This document shows, piece after piece, positions 17,598 through 27,615 of a DNA stretch of 64,000 nt. The first letter of the stretch is position 1. Each line of letters begins with the position of its first letter. A program made the translations under genes and the position numbers. Source of the stretch: Endozoicomonas montiporae CL-33 (lineage in GTDB: Bacteria; Pseudomonadota; Gammaproteobacteria; Pseudomonadales; Endozoicomonadaceae); contig NZ_CP013251.1 in NCBI RefSeq assembly GCF_001583435.1, positions 794,001-858,000 on the forward strand, written 5' to 3'. The notes beneath the pieces are model-generated. The model was not told where the DNA came from. It saw only the letters and a program-made list of their open reading frames with translations, and ran no database searches.

Positions 17598-19211
17598 GGG
17601 TGAAAGTCTCATACTGACCATTTTTTCTGGGCTTGCCGTCCGTGGTTTATACAGCAGCTACAAATTTTCTCTGGACTTACATAGGAACGGCCAAACACCG
17701 CTATGATCGTTACTGTAAAAGATACCGCAACAGTGAAAGGCCGCCCCGATGCAAGTATGTCAGCCACTAGCTGAAGCCGCCAATTTTTCTTGTCATGCTA
17801 TCCAACAGCTTGAGCAAAAACTGGCCGTTCTTCGTCAGGAACACAGCCCAATCAAGCACTTTGAAGACTATGAAGGTGAGATCCATAAACTCTTTATCGA
17901 AGCAGAGCAAAGCGTTCTGGCAGAAGACCTGACCGGGCTTGATATTGACGTTCCTGCGATTGAGGTAAGCGGTGTCTGTTACCATCGGGTGTTGCGATCT
18001 TCAGAAACTTATCAATCCGCTGTCGGCCCTGTCCGGGTTTTGCGTACGCTCTATCGTAACGGTAAGGATCACTCTATCATCCCTTTGGAGCTACAGGCAG
18101 GTATTGTAGAGGGGTATTGGACACCAAAAGCAGCTAAACAAGCTGTCTGGATGGTTGCGCAAATGCCTCCCGGAGAGGCTAAAAGCCTACTTGATCTGAT
18201 AGGGAACATGACGCCCTCGGAAAGCTCTCTGGCCAGACTACCCAAAAAGTTCAATGCGCAGTGGGAACCCAATAGGGAAGCCTTTGAAGACTTTCTCTGG
18301 GAAAGCGTCAAGGTTCCTGAAGAAGCTGTGACTGCCGCCGCTTCTCTTGATGGCGTCATGTTGCCGATGAAAGATGGTAAACGTCAGGAAAAGCGGGAAC
18401 AGAATAGAGTCGATGGCAAGCGAACCCGTGGCCCTGCTGGCTGTCAGGAGGCCAGTTGTGGAACATTGTCGTTTTACGATGCACAGGGTGAACGCCTCTC
18501 AACGGTCAGGATGAGTCGAATGCCTGAAAGCAAGAAAGTGACTTTGAAACAATCACTCTCCGCACTCCTGAGCGAAGCTCTTCGACAGAGGCCAGATCTG
18601 ACGCTTGTTAAAGTCGCTGATGGGGCAAAAGACAACTGGACCTACCTTGCCAATGAACTCCCTGAAGGTCACGAGGTTGTAGACTTCTATCATGCCGCAG
18701 AGCACCTGAAGAAAGCGTTTGACCTGTCCTATGGTGAAAACAGCAACAAATCCAGAGAAAAGTTCATCACCTATCGCCACATCCTCAAAGAGGAGCCCGA
18801 AGGTGTTGAAAAAGTCATCAAAGCTCTGGCTTACCAGCATAAACGACACCCTCGTCGATCGAAGTTGAAAACAGAGCTGGAGTACTTCAGAAGTAATCGA
18901 ACCCGCATGAACTATGCTGAACACTTGTCGCACAACTTGCCAATAGGCTCAGGGGTTATTGAGGCTACTTGTAAAACCTTGGTAACGCAGCGAATGAAGT
19001 GTTCTGGAATGAGGTGGCGGCATCCCGGAGGCCAAGGTATTTTGACAGCAAGGTCATTAATTCAGAGTGGCATGTTCGACAATGGCTGGAAGTTACTGGC
19101 GGTGACCTACTGCGCCAAGGTCACGAAAGTGGGTATGGACAATGTCATCCCATTCCCCATGCAGAAAGGTGACTTGGAATTATAGTACCAGTCAATATGA
19201 GACTTTCACCC
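17598..19211 (+). mobile_element. ISKra4-family element, copy 1 (intact)
   Basis: 1614 bp with terminal inverted repeats beginning GGGTGAAAGTCTCATA, flanked by an 8-bp target duplication AATGTAAT (17590-17597 and 19212-19219). It is almost identical to the copy at 21940-23554. Confidence 0.93.
17749..19185 (+). CDS. ISKra4-family transposase
   Basis: 478 residues, complete. DDE-type catalytic motifs include DGVMLP (near residue 200) and VADGAKDNW, with the C-terminal GSGVIEATCKTLVTQRMKCSGMRW that typifies the ISKra4 family. The start codon ATG at 17749 lies just after the promoter-like end sequence. The frame is unbroken, unlike copy 2, so this copy could supply active transposase. Confidence 0.9.
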   Translation: MQVCQPLAEAANFSCHAIQQLEQKLAVLRQEHSPIKHFEDYEGEIHKLFIEAEQSVLAEDLTGLDIDVPAIEVSGVCYHRVLRSSETYQSAVGPVRVLRTLYRNGKDHSIIPLELQAGIVEGYWTPKAAKQAVWMVAQMPPGEAKSLLDLIGNMTPSESSLARLPKKFNAQWEPNREAFEDFLWESVKVPEEAVTAAASLDGVMLPMKDGKRQEKREQNRVDGKRTRGPAGCQEASCGTLSFYDAQGERLSTVRMSRMPESKKVTLKQSLSALLSEALRQRPDLTLVKVADGAKDNWTYLANELPEGHEVVDFYHAAEHLKKAFDLSYGENSNKSREKFITYRHILKEEPEGVEKVIKALAYQHKRHPRRSKLKTELEYFRSNRTRMNYAEHLSHNLPIGSGVIEATCKTLVTQRMKCSGMRWRHPGGQGILTARSLIQSGMFDNGWKLLAVTYCAKVTKVGMDNVIPFPMQKGDLEL

Positions 19212-19751
19212 AATGTAATGATCAGGGCAGCCTTCGCTGTCCATTGCCTGTATCTCAAAGCCTGCCTGTTTCACTTCTTTTGTTGCGGTTTCCGGGCTTA
19301 CCCTGGCATGGGCGCCACGAAAATCAACGAATACAATGGTCGTATCTACTGTCGTCTGTTCATACAGTGTAGATAGAAACGTATCCCGCTCTTTTATGAA
19401 ACGGTAAACATTGGCAAGAAAGACGATATCAACCTGTTGAGGCAAACAGGGGTTGGTAGCGCTGCTCTGACGTATTTCAATATTGCTGAAACTGCTGTTG
19501 TTAAACCGCTTTTCCATATAAGCCACCATGCCCGGCTCATTGTCGATGGCATAGACTTTGTTCACGCGTTCTGCAAACAGGCGGGTGAAATAACCGGTTC
19601 CGGCGCCTACATCGGCAATGATCATCGGCTCCTGTAAGCCCAGAGTCTTCAGAATGTGGGAGGTGTTTTGCCACTCTTCCCTGTTGTCTGAATCAAAGAT
19701 CTCGGAGAGTCGTTCCGGTTCGGCAAAGCTGATGGGTTTTGGCTGGGTCAT
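19206..19751 (-). CDS. SAM-dependent methyltransferase, C-terminus trimmed by ISKra4
   Basis: About 181 residues from the ATG at 19751 (MTQPKPISF). It is a class I methyltransferase fold with motif I ADVGAGTGYFTRL and a following acidic residue in YAIDNEPGM. The last codons read through the IS end: TAC ATT GGG TGA, the stop being in the ISKra4 repeat. Removing the IS restores HYILTFRKPA-stop, whose TGA lies a few bases ahead of the DUF1971 start. So it was co-transcribed with DUF1971 and lost about seven residues. Substrate unknown. Confidence 0.82.
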   Translation of the reverse strand: MTQPKPISFAEPERLSEIFDSDNREEWQNTSHILKTLGLQEPMIIADVGAGTGYFTRLFAERVNKVYAIDNEPGMVAYMEKRFNNSSFSNIEIRQSSATNPCLPQQVDIVFLANVYRFIKERDTFLSTLYEQTTVDTTIVFVDFRGAHARVSPETATKEVKQAGFEIQAMDSEGCPDHYIG

Positions 19752-19777
19752 TGTTGTTTCTGCTCCGAACAGTTTAA

Positions 19778-20277
19778 TCAGGCTGCTTTGGCCTTCTCGG
19801 TTAATTTGAAAACGCTTTTGCCCAGACCGCACTCAGGGCAAAGAAAGTCTTCAGGAAGGTCGGCCCAACGTGTTCCGGGTTCTATATTTTGTCCGGGCTC
19901 TCCGGAAGTGGGGTCATAAGTCCACTGACAAACCGAGCACACCATGGATTCCCCAAACGATTGCGGAGCTGTTGGAGTGCTTTTGGACTGCGTTCTTGCT
20001 GGCAGGTTCCGTGTTGCCCAGAGCTGTGCAACCTGATTGCCATACCGGCGACATTCCGACAGTGCTTGCCCGTCGGGTTTTCATTGGCTTTTTAAGCTTT
20101 CTGTGGCAGTAAAACCGGCATCTTTCAGGCGGCTATGAATACGATCAACCGCACCACCATTCCAGCCATAACTGCCGAATGCGCCGGCTTGCTTGTTTTT
20201 AAATCGTAAGCCGGTGATTTCTTCCAGCAACCCTGCAATTTTGGGCATCATGACATTATTCATGGTCGAAGAGCCCA
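19778..20277 (-). pseudogene. norV: norV remnant: C-terminal flavodoxin and rubredoxin domains of flavorubredoxin
   Basis: Minus-strand reading gives the flavodoxin-domain end ([30 protein letters not shown]), then a TGA at 20081-20083 where NorV proteins have Trp (SLKSQ[W]KPD). It continues in frame through SECRRYGNQVAQLW to a rubredoxin (CSVCQWTYDP ... CPECGLGK) ending at 19778. NorV is the anaerobic nitric-oxide reductase. The diiron N-terminal half is missing: the gene is cut at the IS1380 end. The rubredoxin module could still be translated from the ATG at 19945 (55 residues). Confidence 0.88.
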
Positions 20278-20502
20278 CTAGCCCGGATATTTCATAAACA
20301 AGCAGCAACTACCATCCCATCCTCTTAATTTTGGACTTTTCCGCAAGCCTGTTGCTCTGTTAACCATGTGAAAGACATTGCAGCCCATACTTGCTTACAG
20401 ATTAGACGCTAATCAACGAATCCTGCTATTTCAGGATAACGGAAAGCCCCAAGGCTCTTTCATCTGGTTGCTATGTACCTTGATTGAGTCTTATGAAAGT
20501 TG

Positions 20503-21902
20503 CTACCCCGGTCGAAGTATCGGCATCTGGTAAAAGACTTCTGTCACATGCTGCAAAAGCCTCTTGAATGGGCAGCTACGCGGCAGATGAAGTTTAATTC
20601 GGTCTTTATATTCAACCACTTTGACTGCAACTTTACAGAGCTTCATGATCACCGTTGATGGCTGCGCTTTTTCCAGCTCCGTACCTTTCAAAGTCTTGGT
20701 TCTTAACTCATAGTGCAAAACATAAGCGGCACAGGCATAAAACATTCTCAAATGGTTAGCCAAAAAGCCCTGATCGGACAATCTGTCGCCGGACAGATCA
20801 CTTTTCAGATGTTTGATGAAGTTCTCATCCTGTCCTCTTGGACAGTAAAGCTCTTCATAAATTACCTCTGGAGAAGCTTCCTTCATCGACGTCACAATGA
20901 AACGAGGGTTGTCGCCTTTTTGGTTGACCTCCGCCTTGTAAATTATCCGGGTATCGAGACCTTTCCAGCTCTTGGCCTGGTATTCTGCTTCCCAGTAAAG
21001 TCTGAGCCGATCAGGTTCTGGCATGTTGTTCAGTCTTGCCAGCTCAGTCTTGACCTTCAGAGCTTGACGCGCTTCATCCAACAACTCTTTGGCTTTTGGC
21101 CGCAAAGCCGTTTTGTGGCCTGCACCTTTGCCCAGGACATAATCCGAATGAGGGGCATTCTGAACCACCCACATTAACTCTGGTTGAGCGAAGTGGCTGT
21201 CTCCACGAACCAGTAGATGGGTTTTCGGCCACTTTTTCCGAAGCAGCCGAATGACCCGTTCGAGAATGGCTGCATTTTCCTTGCCCGTTGGGGTTTTCCC
21301 CGACGAAGAATCGCCGTAATCAGCTTGCCGCTGAGTCCCTCAAAAATCATCAGGGGCAAGTAGCAGTAGTCCTGATATTTGGCATTAAACAGGTTCATCT
21401 GCTGGCCACCATGAGTAATGGCCGGTGTATGATCAAGATCGATAACGATCACCGGAGGTGGCAGCTTGTAACTGCTGATAAAGTGATGCACAAATGCTTC
21501 AGCCATCCTGTAAATGTCGGAGCGGGTCATAGATTGTCCCAGCCGGGTAAAAGTGGGCGCTGATGCGAGATGGTTATCGCTGTCCAACGGATTGCGACCA
21601 GTGGCAGTTTGAACATAGGGTCTTTACGCCAAACGGTTACTGTCGTTGGCATCTTCATAGCCGCAGGCCTTTTGCAGAACCCGCTGAACCAGAAGTTCTT
21701 TCAGGGAGTGGTCGATATAGGATTGATGGCGTCTGTCATTGATGGCATCAGTCATTTTGCAGATAAGACCGCTCTGCAGAATGGTTTCCCGTAGCAGCAG
21801 AGTGCCAAAGTCAGAAGATAACTCCCCACCATTGAAGTCTGCCCGGATGGTTTTTCCATTTGAGGGATGAAAACGAAGCTGTTCTTGTGTAGATTTGGGC
21901 AT
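20503..21902 (-). pseudogene. IS1380-family transposase, frameshifted
   Basis: Recognisable from the N-terminal part (21902-21624) through the catalytic middle (VIVIDLDHTPAITHGGQQ, 21587-21174 region) to the C-terminal YCPRGQDENFIKHLKSD segment (ending 20503). Frame breaks occur near 21615 (after NRLA) and near 21290 (run of A/C). The best reading joins ILR to an expected GK-type continuation and then MWVVQNAPHSDYVLGKG. Not functional as read. Confidence 0.82.
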
Positions 21903-21939
21903 GGCAAGTTCCGGTTTGCTTCTTCCGAAGCTTTCTTTT

Positions 21940-23554
21940 GGGTGAAAGTCTCATACTGACCATTTTTTCTGGGCTTGCCGTCCGTGGTTTATACAGCAGC
22001 TACAAATTTTCTCTGGACTTACATAGGAACGGCCAAACACCGCTATGATCGTTACTGTAAAAGATACCGCAACAGTGAAAGGCCGCCCCGATGCAAGTAT
22101 GTCAGCCACTAGCTGAAGCCGCCAATTTTTCTTGTCATGCTATCCAACAGCTTGAGCAAAAACTGGCCGTTCTTCGTCAGGAACACAGCCCAATCAAGCA
22201 CTTTGAAGACTATGAAGGTGAGATCCATAAACTCTTTATCGAAGCAGAGCAAAGCGTTCTGGCAGAAGACCTGACCGGGCTTGATATTGACGTTCCTGCG
22301 ATTGAGGTAAGCGGTGTCTGTTACCATCGGGTGTTGCGATCTTCAGAAACTTATCAATCCGCTGTCGGCCCTGTCCGGGTTTTGCGTACGCTCTATCGTA
22401 ACGGTAAGGATCACTCTATCATCCCTTTGGAGCTACAGGCAGGTATTGTAGAGGGGTATTGGACACCAAAAGCAGCTAAACAAGCTGTCTGGATGGTTGC
22501 GCAAATGCCTCCCGGAGAGGCTAAAAGCCTACTTGATCTGATAGGGAACATGACGCCCTCGGAAAGCTCTCTGGCCAGACTACCCAAAAAGTTCAATGCG
22601 CAGTGGGAACCCAATAGGGAAGCCTTTGAAGACTTTCTCTGGGAAAGCGTCAAGGTTCCTGAAGAAGCTGTGACTGCGGCCGCTTCTCTTGATGGCGTCA
22701 TGTTGCCGATGAAAGATGGTAAACGTCAGGAAAAGCGGGAACAGAATAGAGTCGATGGCAAGCGAACCCGTGGCCCTGCTGGCTGTCAGGAGGCCAGTTG
22801 TGGAACATTGTCGTTTTACGATGCACAGGGTGAACGCCTCTCAACGGTCAGGATGAGTCGAATGCCTGAAAGCAAGAAAGTGACTTTGAAACAATCACTC
22901 TCCGCACTCCTGAGCGAAGCTCTTCGACAGAGGCCAGATCTGACGCTTGTTAAAGTCGCTGATGGGGCAAAAGACAACTGGACCTACCTTGCCAATGAAC
23001 TCCCTGAAGGTCACGAGGTTGTAGACTTCTATCATGCCGCAGAGCACCTGAAGAAAGCGTTTGACCTGTCCTATGGTGAAAACAGCAACAAATCCAGAGA
23101 AAAGTTCATCACCTATCGCCACATCCTCAAAGAGGAGCCCGAAGGTGTTGAAAAAGTCATCAAAGCTCTGGCTTACCAGCATAAACGACACCCTCGTCGA
23201 TCGAAGTTGAAAACAGAGCTGGAGTACTTCAGAAGTAATCGAACCCGCATGAACTATGCTGAACACTTGTCGCACAACTTGCCAATAGGCTCAGGGGTTA
23301 TTGAGGCTACTTGTAAAAACCTTGGTAACGCAGCGAATGAAGTGTTCTGGAATGAGGTGGCGGCATCCCGGAGGCCAAGGTATTTTGACAGCAAGGTCAT
23401 TAATTCAGAGTGGCATGTTCGACAATGGCTGGAAGTTACTGGCGGTGACCTACTGCGCCAAGGTCACGGAAGTGGGTATGGACAATGTCATCCCATTCCC
23501 CATGCAGAAAGGTGACTTGGAATTATAGTACCAGTCAATATGAGACTTTCACCC
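21940..23554 (+). mobile_element. ISKra4-family element, copy 2, inserted in the IS1380 end
   Basis: 1615 bp, same ends as copy 1, with an 8-bp target duplication TTTCTTTT (21932-21939 and 23555-23562). I saw only about three differences from copy 1, so the two are recent duplicates. Confidence 0.93.
22091..23528 (+). pseudogene. ISKra4 transposase copy 2, one-base frameshift
   Basis: Identical in protein to copy 1 for the first about 410 residues. An extra A in the run at about 23316 (TGTAAAAACC instead of TGTAAAACC) throws the conserved TCKTLVTQRMKCSGMRW end out of frame; the original frame continues to 23528. It depends on copy 1 for mobility unless the run is slipped or the extra base is a sequencing error. 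Confidence 0.85.
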
Positions 23555-23627
23555 TTTCTTTTGGTCGACCCAATTATATCAAGTGATTGGGCGGAACTTG
23601 CCTCCTTTTATGAAATATTCGGGCTAG

Positions 23628-23807
23628 TCTTGTGTCTACTTGAAAAGCTACATTTTTCATAGATTGTATCCTTATAGCCTACTTATGATTTTTTCATAGA
23701 CTGCAAGCTCTGGAAAGCAGAGGTGTTGGTTTTGTTTGATAAATTTCTCATTCGGTTATATTACGATCATAATTTACCGTTTGATAACTGAGGGGCTGAC
23801 TAATTCC
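23628..23807. other. Short gene-free stretch before the cassette array
   Basis: About 180 bp, A+T-rich, no gene. It does not encode the missing part of norV and no integrase or obvious attI is visible. Confidence 0.5.
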
Positions 23808-23897
23808 GTATAACGGCTGTTTCAGCCGCGCCGCCGATGGCGGTGTCGGGTGGAGGGGCGAAGCCCCGGATCGAAATGGAACTATCTGTTATGTGCG
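23808..23897 (-). repeat. attC-like recombination site 1
   Basis: About 90 bp. On the minus strand it begins CATAACAGATAGTTCC, has a GC-rich imperfect palindrome, and ends GCCGTTATACGG, i.e. the R''...R' layout of integron attC sites (inverted TAAC/GTTA cores). Its middle (CCGGGGC, CTCCACCCGAC) matches sites 2 and 3. It lies directly after the stop of the catB-type gene, as in cassettes. Confidence 0.8.
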
Positions 23898-24521
23898 GAC
23901 TTGATTTTTCCAGAATGAATATAATGATGAAATATCAGACGAACATAGAAATGGCATTGCTTCCCTTATTTGTTCATCACTCCAATCCCACCATTTCATC
24001 TCTAGTAGCATTTCGATTTCAGTAGTTTCAAATCTAAACTTAATATGCTTTGCAGGGTTAGCCCCAACGACTGAATATGGCTCAACATTTTTTGTGACTA
24101 CAGAGCGACTAGCGATGATTGCTCCGTGACCAACTGTTACGCCACTCATAATCATTGCTTCAGAGCCAATCCATACATCGCTTCCGATTACCGTATCGCC
24201 TGCTTTTTTAAAACCATCAACAGCACCTGAAAAAATTGGATTATCTTGATAAAAGAATGGAAATGTACTTGCCCAATCACTTCTATGGCCTTGATTTCCT
24301 GCCATCATAAATATGGCTCCAGACCCAATAGAGCAATAATCACCGATAATTAATTTATCTACATCATCTCTATCATCTAATAAATACCGGGCACATTCAT
24401 CAAAAGAATGACCATGATAATAACCGGAGTAGTAACTGTGTTTTCCAACAATAATATTGGAATTTGTAACCTGTTCCCTTAACTGCTTTCCGATGAAAGG
24501 GCTTTCAAAATAATTTTTCAT
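23889..24521 (-). CDS. catB: CatB-type (xenobiotic) acetyltransferase in an integron cassette
   Basis: 210 residues, the exact length of CatB chloramphenicol acetyltransferases. It starts [14 protein letters not shown] and contains [59 protein letters not shown] and WWDWS, close to CatB3-like proteins. The left-handed beta-helix hexapeptide repeats and the active-site His in GNQGH are present. Predicted to O-acetylate chloramphenicol or a similar small molecule; natural substrate not known. It begins about 25 bp after the core of attC site 2 and ends at attC site 1. Confidence 0.92.
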   Translation of the reverse strand: MKNYFESPFIGKQLREQVTNSNIIVGKHSYYSGYYHGHSFDECARYLLDDRDDVDKLIIGDYCSIGSGAIFMMAGNQGHRSDWASTFPFFYQDNPIFSGAVDGFKKAGDTVIGSDVWIGSEAMIMSGVTVGHGAIIASRSVVTKNVEPYSVVGANPAKHIKFRFETTEIEMLLEMKWWDWSDEQIREAMPFLCSSDISSLYSFWKNQVRT

Positions 24522-24548
24522 ACTAAAACTTCTTAATTTGGTATGAGC

Positions 24549-24637
24549 ACATAACGCCTAGCTCAGGGGCGCCGCCGACGGCGGCGTCGGGTGGAGGTGC
24601 AAAGCCCCGGAGCGAACTGAAACCATTTGTTATGCGG
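24549..24637 (-). repeat. attC-like recombination site 2
   Basis: Minus strand: CCGCATAACAAATGGTTTC ... GAGCTAGGCGTTATGTGC, with the palindromic centre GCCGCCGTCGGCGGC. Classic attC ends (TAACAAATGG and GGCGTTATG). It separates the catB cassette from the nuclease-like cassette. Confidence 0.85.
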
Positions 24638-24950
24638 ATTTTGCAGAGGAGCTAAAATCAAGCCGATCTATTGACCAATAATCTAAAAGGCATCCGATGA
24701 AGCTTTTTAGTTCAGAGCTACTATCACTGTAGGAGTTAAACACTCTAGACATTGCTGATACTTCTAAATCTTTTGCAACAGAAAAAAGTGTTCTACTTAC
24801 ATCACTTTTAGAAAAATATTCACCAAGAATCTTTGTTGGTAGAGACGCAAACTCATGATTAACTTTTGATTTTATTTGCGCTGATATAGATGATCCGTCA
24901 GTTGCAAACTGATCAACTAAACCAAGAGATAAAGAAAGTGCTTTATTCAT
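24630..24950 (-). CDS. Unknown 106-residue protein, third gene of the broken cassette
   Basis: Not recognised. It starts with an ATG that overlaps the stop of the nuclease-like gene by 4 bp (ATGA), so the two are translationally coupled. Content is helical with Ser-rich stretches (VFNSYSDSSSELKSF); no membrane segment. Its last codons run into attC site 2, which is usual for the final gene of an integron cassette. Confidence 0.6.
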   Translation of the reverse strand: MNKALSLSLGLVDQFATDGSSISAQIKSKVNHEFASLPTKILGEYFSKSDVSRTLFSVAKDLEVSAMSRVFNSYSDSSSELKSFIGCLLDYWSIDRLDFSSSAKSA

Positions 24951-25690
24951 TCCCTCTTTACCTCTTTACCTCTTGACCCATAAGTAAAACCTTCAGATAA
25001 ACGTTCAATTCTTTCTTGTTGATCTAAGAATGAAAGTTCCTTCAATATAAAATCAATTCCAATAGCGACTAATGAAAGAGAAAAGTAGAAACACCTTAGA
25101 GCAGTTTCCATTCGGCTTGGTTTTGTTAATACTTGTTCTGCAAAAAATTTAGAAATGTTAAGCCATTGATTGCAAGTATCAAATGACAAACCATTAGATA
25201 ATAGAGATTTACAGGCTAGAATTTTCCCCTTCCAATCACCATCTAATTTACCAAGATCATAGCTTTGGACTAGCTCGATAAACTCTTCATCAGACAAACG
25301 CCTTTCAAAGTGTGATTCACTCTTTGAAAGTTTAGAAAGGAATAAACCATCAAGGACTAATACATCGAGTTTATTGCCAAAATCTTTAACCTCAGGCTTC
25401 CGTTCGGTTGTAGCAACAATGGCATTATCAGCATTTATTGCTTCCGACAAGCCTTTTGTCCAGAATATTCTTTCAATTGCTTGTGGTGTTTTTTTATTTT
25501 TAACATCAACAATCGAAATATTCCTTGCTACAGAAGATGTCCTGCTGTAAAGCCACAAATCAATGTCAGTGACATCAAACCCCTCATACTGAAAAGGGAC
25601 TCCTCTCATGACATAGTAGCCAGCCTGAAGGAAGTAGCTTCTCAGAAGCTCTTCCATTTCATGCCCTTTGCTTAACTTTTTTGTCATCAA
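24947..25690 (-). CDS. Restriction-endonuclease-like (PD-(D/E)XK) protein, cassette gene 2
   Basis: 247 residues. The N-terminal 65 residues look like a PD-(D/E)XK nuclease core: GHEMEELLRSYF (Glu helix), then DVTDIDLWLY with Asp-44, then ISIVDVKNKK with Asp-62 and Lys-64, in the right order and spacing. The C-terminal half is helical and unrecognised. It overlaps both neighbours by 4 bp, so the three genes form one tight unit. A DNA-targeting defence role is inferred from fold and cassette context, not shown. The exact family is unknown to me. Confidence 0.65.
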   Translation of the reverse strand: MMTKKLSKGHEMEELLRSYFLQAGYYVMRGVPFQYEGFDVTDIDLWLYSRTSSVARNISIVDVKNKKTPQAIERIFWTKGLSEAINADNAIVATTERKPEVKDFGNKLDVLVLDGLFLSKLSKSESHFERRLSDEEFIELVQSYDLGKLDGDWKGKILACKSLLSNGLSFDTCNQWLNISKFFAEQVLTKPSRMETALRCFYFSLSLVAIGIDFILKELSFLDQQERIERLSEGFTYGSRGKEVKRE

Positions 25691-26325
25691 AATACCCCAC
25701 CTGTTCTGAGTGAGTTAATCATATCGTTTGTTTCATTTGGGCTACGCTGGATCTGCTGCCTCCGAGCATTTTCCCTATTAACTTCTGGTCCCTGATACTT
25801 AGTAATTGTTGCTCCAGGCAACGAGGGCAAAGATTGCTCACTGACATCACCTTGGCGAATTGCTTGTAGTGCTAGCTCACAGATCTCTTTCTTGAGCAAT
25901 TTCATCATAGGACCACTTCGACCATTCTTTGACCCCATTCTTACTGATACTACACCTTTAAGCTCAAGAATTTTATAATCTTGACCAATCGCTCTTACGG
26001 GACCAACTTCCCTTCCGTCAATAAGTGCGCCTAGCAGCCGGTCAATCATGCTGATTTGACCTCTTTCATAGGCACTTTTTGTCATTCCGTATGTTAAAGA
26101 TGCAACAAATGCTTTAGCGAGATCAAATGCATCTTCAACCATTGAGGAGGAGCTGAATTTTGAAAACGCAGAAGGGAGAGTCAGATAGCCAACTTCTTCT
26201 GTGGAGTTGCTGACTACATTGATATCAAAAAAGCCGATAGAGCTAACCTTTCTAAATAAAGATTCTCCTAGAATTTTTTTTTGCAATATCAACTGGAACA
26301 CATGCTTCTCTTCGCAAGCGTTCTG
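25687..26325 (-). pseudogene. C-terminal part of the first cassette gene (interrupted by IS21)
   Basis: Open frame of 204 residues from a GTG at 26301 (FQLILQKKILGES). With the IS21 and one TTAG copy removed, the upstream piece at 28483-29134 reads GELTERLRREACVPVDIAKK into this frame, needing one fewer A in the A9 run at 26274-26282. So one gene of about 430 residues was split. No family recognised; basic C-terminus (NRENARRQQIQRSPNE). Confidence 0.7.
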
Positions 26326-26438
26326 TTAGTGTTACCTCCGCCAATAAATGACCCCAAATCACCGGTTTGAAATGACCTCTCGATTTACCACTTCATGGCC
26401 GAATCCCATAGTGTTATCAGCACTCAGGAAAAGGAGCC

Positions 26439-27615
26439 ATGATCAACCGAGAGGACTACCTTATGATAAAGCAAGCCAGAGACAAAGGCTGCTATCTTGA
26501 GGACATTGCCTGCCAGAGAGGTTGCTCTGTCAGTACCGTCAAGAGAGCCCTGCAAAGGCAAGGGCCACCACCCAGACGCAAATCCGGTGTTCGCCAGAGT
26601 AAGCTTGATGATTTCAAATCCGTCATTGACGCGTTACTGGCTGAGAATGTCTGGAATGCCGAGGTCATATTTGCCGAAATCAAAGGGCAGGGATATGCCG
26701 GTGGCATCACCATTTTACGGGACTATATCCACCCTAAACGCACCCTGCGTGAAAGCAAGGCGACCACCCGTTATGAAACGGCTCCCGGTCACCAGTTGCA
26801 GCACGACTGGGAGAACTGCAGATCGAAGTTGGAGGTGAGCTTCGCAAAGTTTATGTCTCCGTTAATGTTCTGGGCTACTCACGCCGCTTCTATGCCTTTG
26901 CTGCTTACAGCAATGATGCGGAACACACTTATGAAAGCCTGATCCGGGCGTTCGAGTGGTTCGGGGGTTCAAGTGCGCAGGTACTGGTTGATAACCAGAA
27001 GGCTGCAGTTCTGGAGCATCCTGGTAACGGACAGGTGAAGTTTAATGAAGGTTTTCTGTTGTTGTCTCGACACTACGAGTTTCAGCCTAAAGCCTGCAAA
27101 CCCTACAGAGCACAGACCAAGGGAAAAACCGAGCGTATGGTGCGCTACGTAAAAGAAAACTTCTTCCAGCGCTATCGCAGCTTTGAAAGCCTTGAGCACT
27201 TGAACCAGCAACTGGGAGACTGGCTGACCAACGTAGCAGATGAACGCCATCATGACACTCTGAAAGAAAAAGTGGCTGACCGCTTTGCTAAAGAACAGCC
27301 GCACCTTCAAAAGCTACCGGATATTCGTTATGACACCAGCTACCGGGAAACACGACGTGTGCCGGTTGATGGTTACATTAATTTTAAGACGAATCGCTAC
27401 AGTGTTCCCAGTACTTTGGTTGGTCAGCAAGTCAGTATCCGCATGGGACTTGACCGGCAGCTACGGGTTTATGGCCGGACGATACCCTCGTTGCCAGCCA
27501 TCTGCTGGTTGACGCAAAGAACCGCTGGGTACTCGACGCCACCCACCACCGTGCCCTGTATGACGAGATCAAGGTTGAAACCCGTGACCTCAGCCATTAT
27601 GAGGAGGTGGTGTGA
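26439..27615 (+). pseudogene. istA: IS21 transposase IstA, two frameshifts
   Basis: Starts MINREDYLMIKQARDKG with a helix-turn-helix (CSVSTVKRALQR). The frame breaks near 26815 (after HDWENC; expected HDWGELQIEV in the next frame) and near 27475 (after RVYGR). Between them lie integrase-core pieces including QVLVDNQKAAVL and PYRAQTKGKTERMVRYVK. The restored frame ends SHYEEVV with a TGA sharing a base with the istB ATG. Confidence 0.85.

Larger units (their letters stand above)
20278..23627 (-). mobile_element. IS1380-family element containing a nested ISKra4
   Basis: Inverted ends match: CTAGCCCGGATATTTCATAA from 20278 and its complement with one change at 23608-23627. Without the nested ISKra4 (21940-23554 and one target copy) it is about 1.7 kb, normal for IS1380. 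No target duplication is evident, and the DNA to the right does not continue norV, so a deletion or recombination occurred at this element. Confidence 0.8.

Noticed and set aside
20081..20083. TGA inside norV as a possible selenocysteine codon, given the selenium genes nearby
   Set aside because: Homologues have Trp at this position, and the gene has also lost its N-terminal half; a nonsense mutation is simpler.
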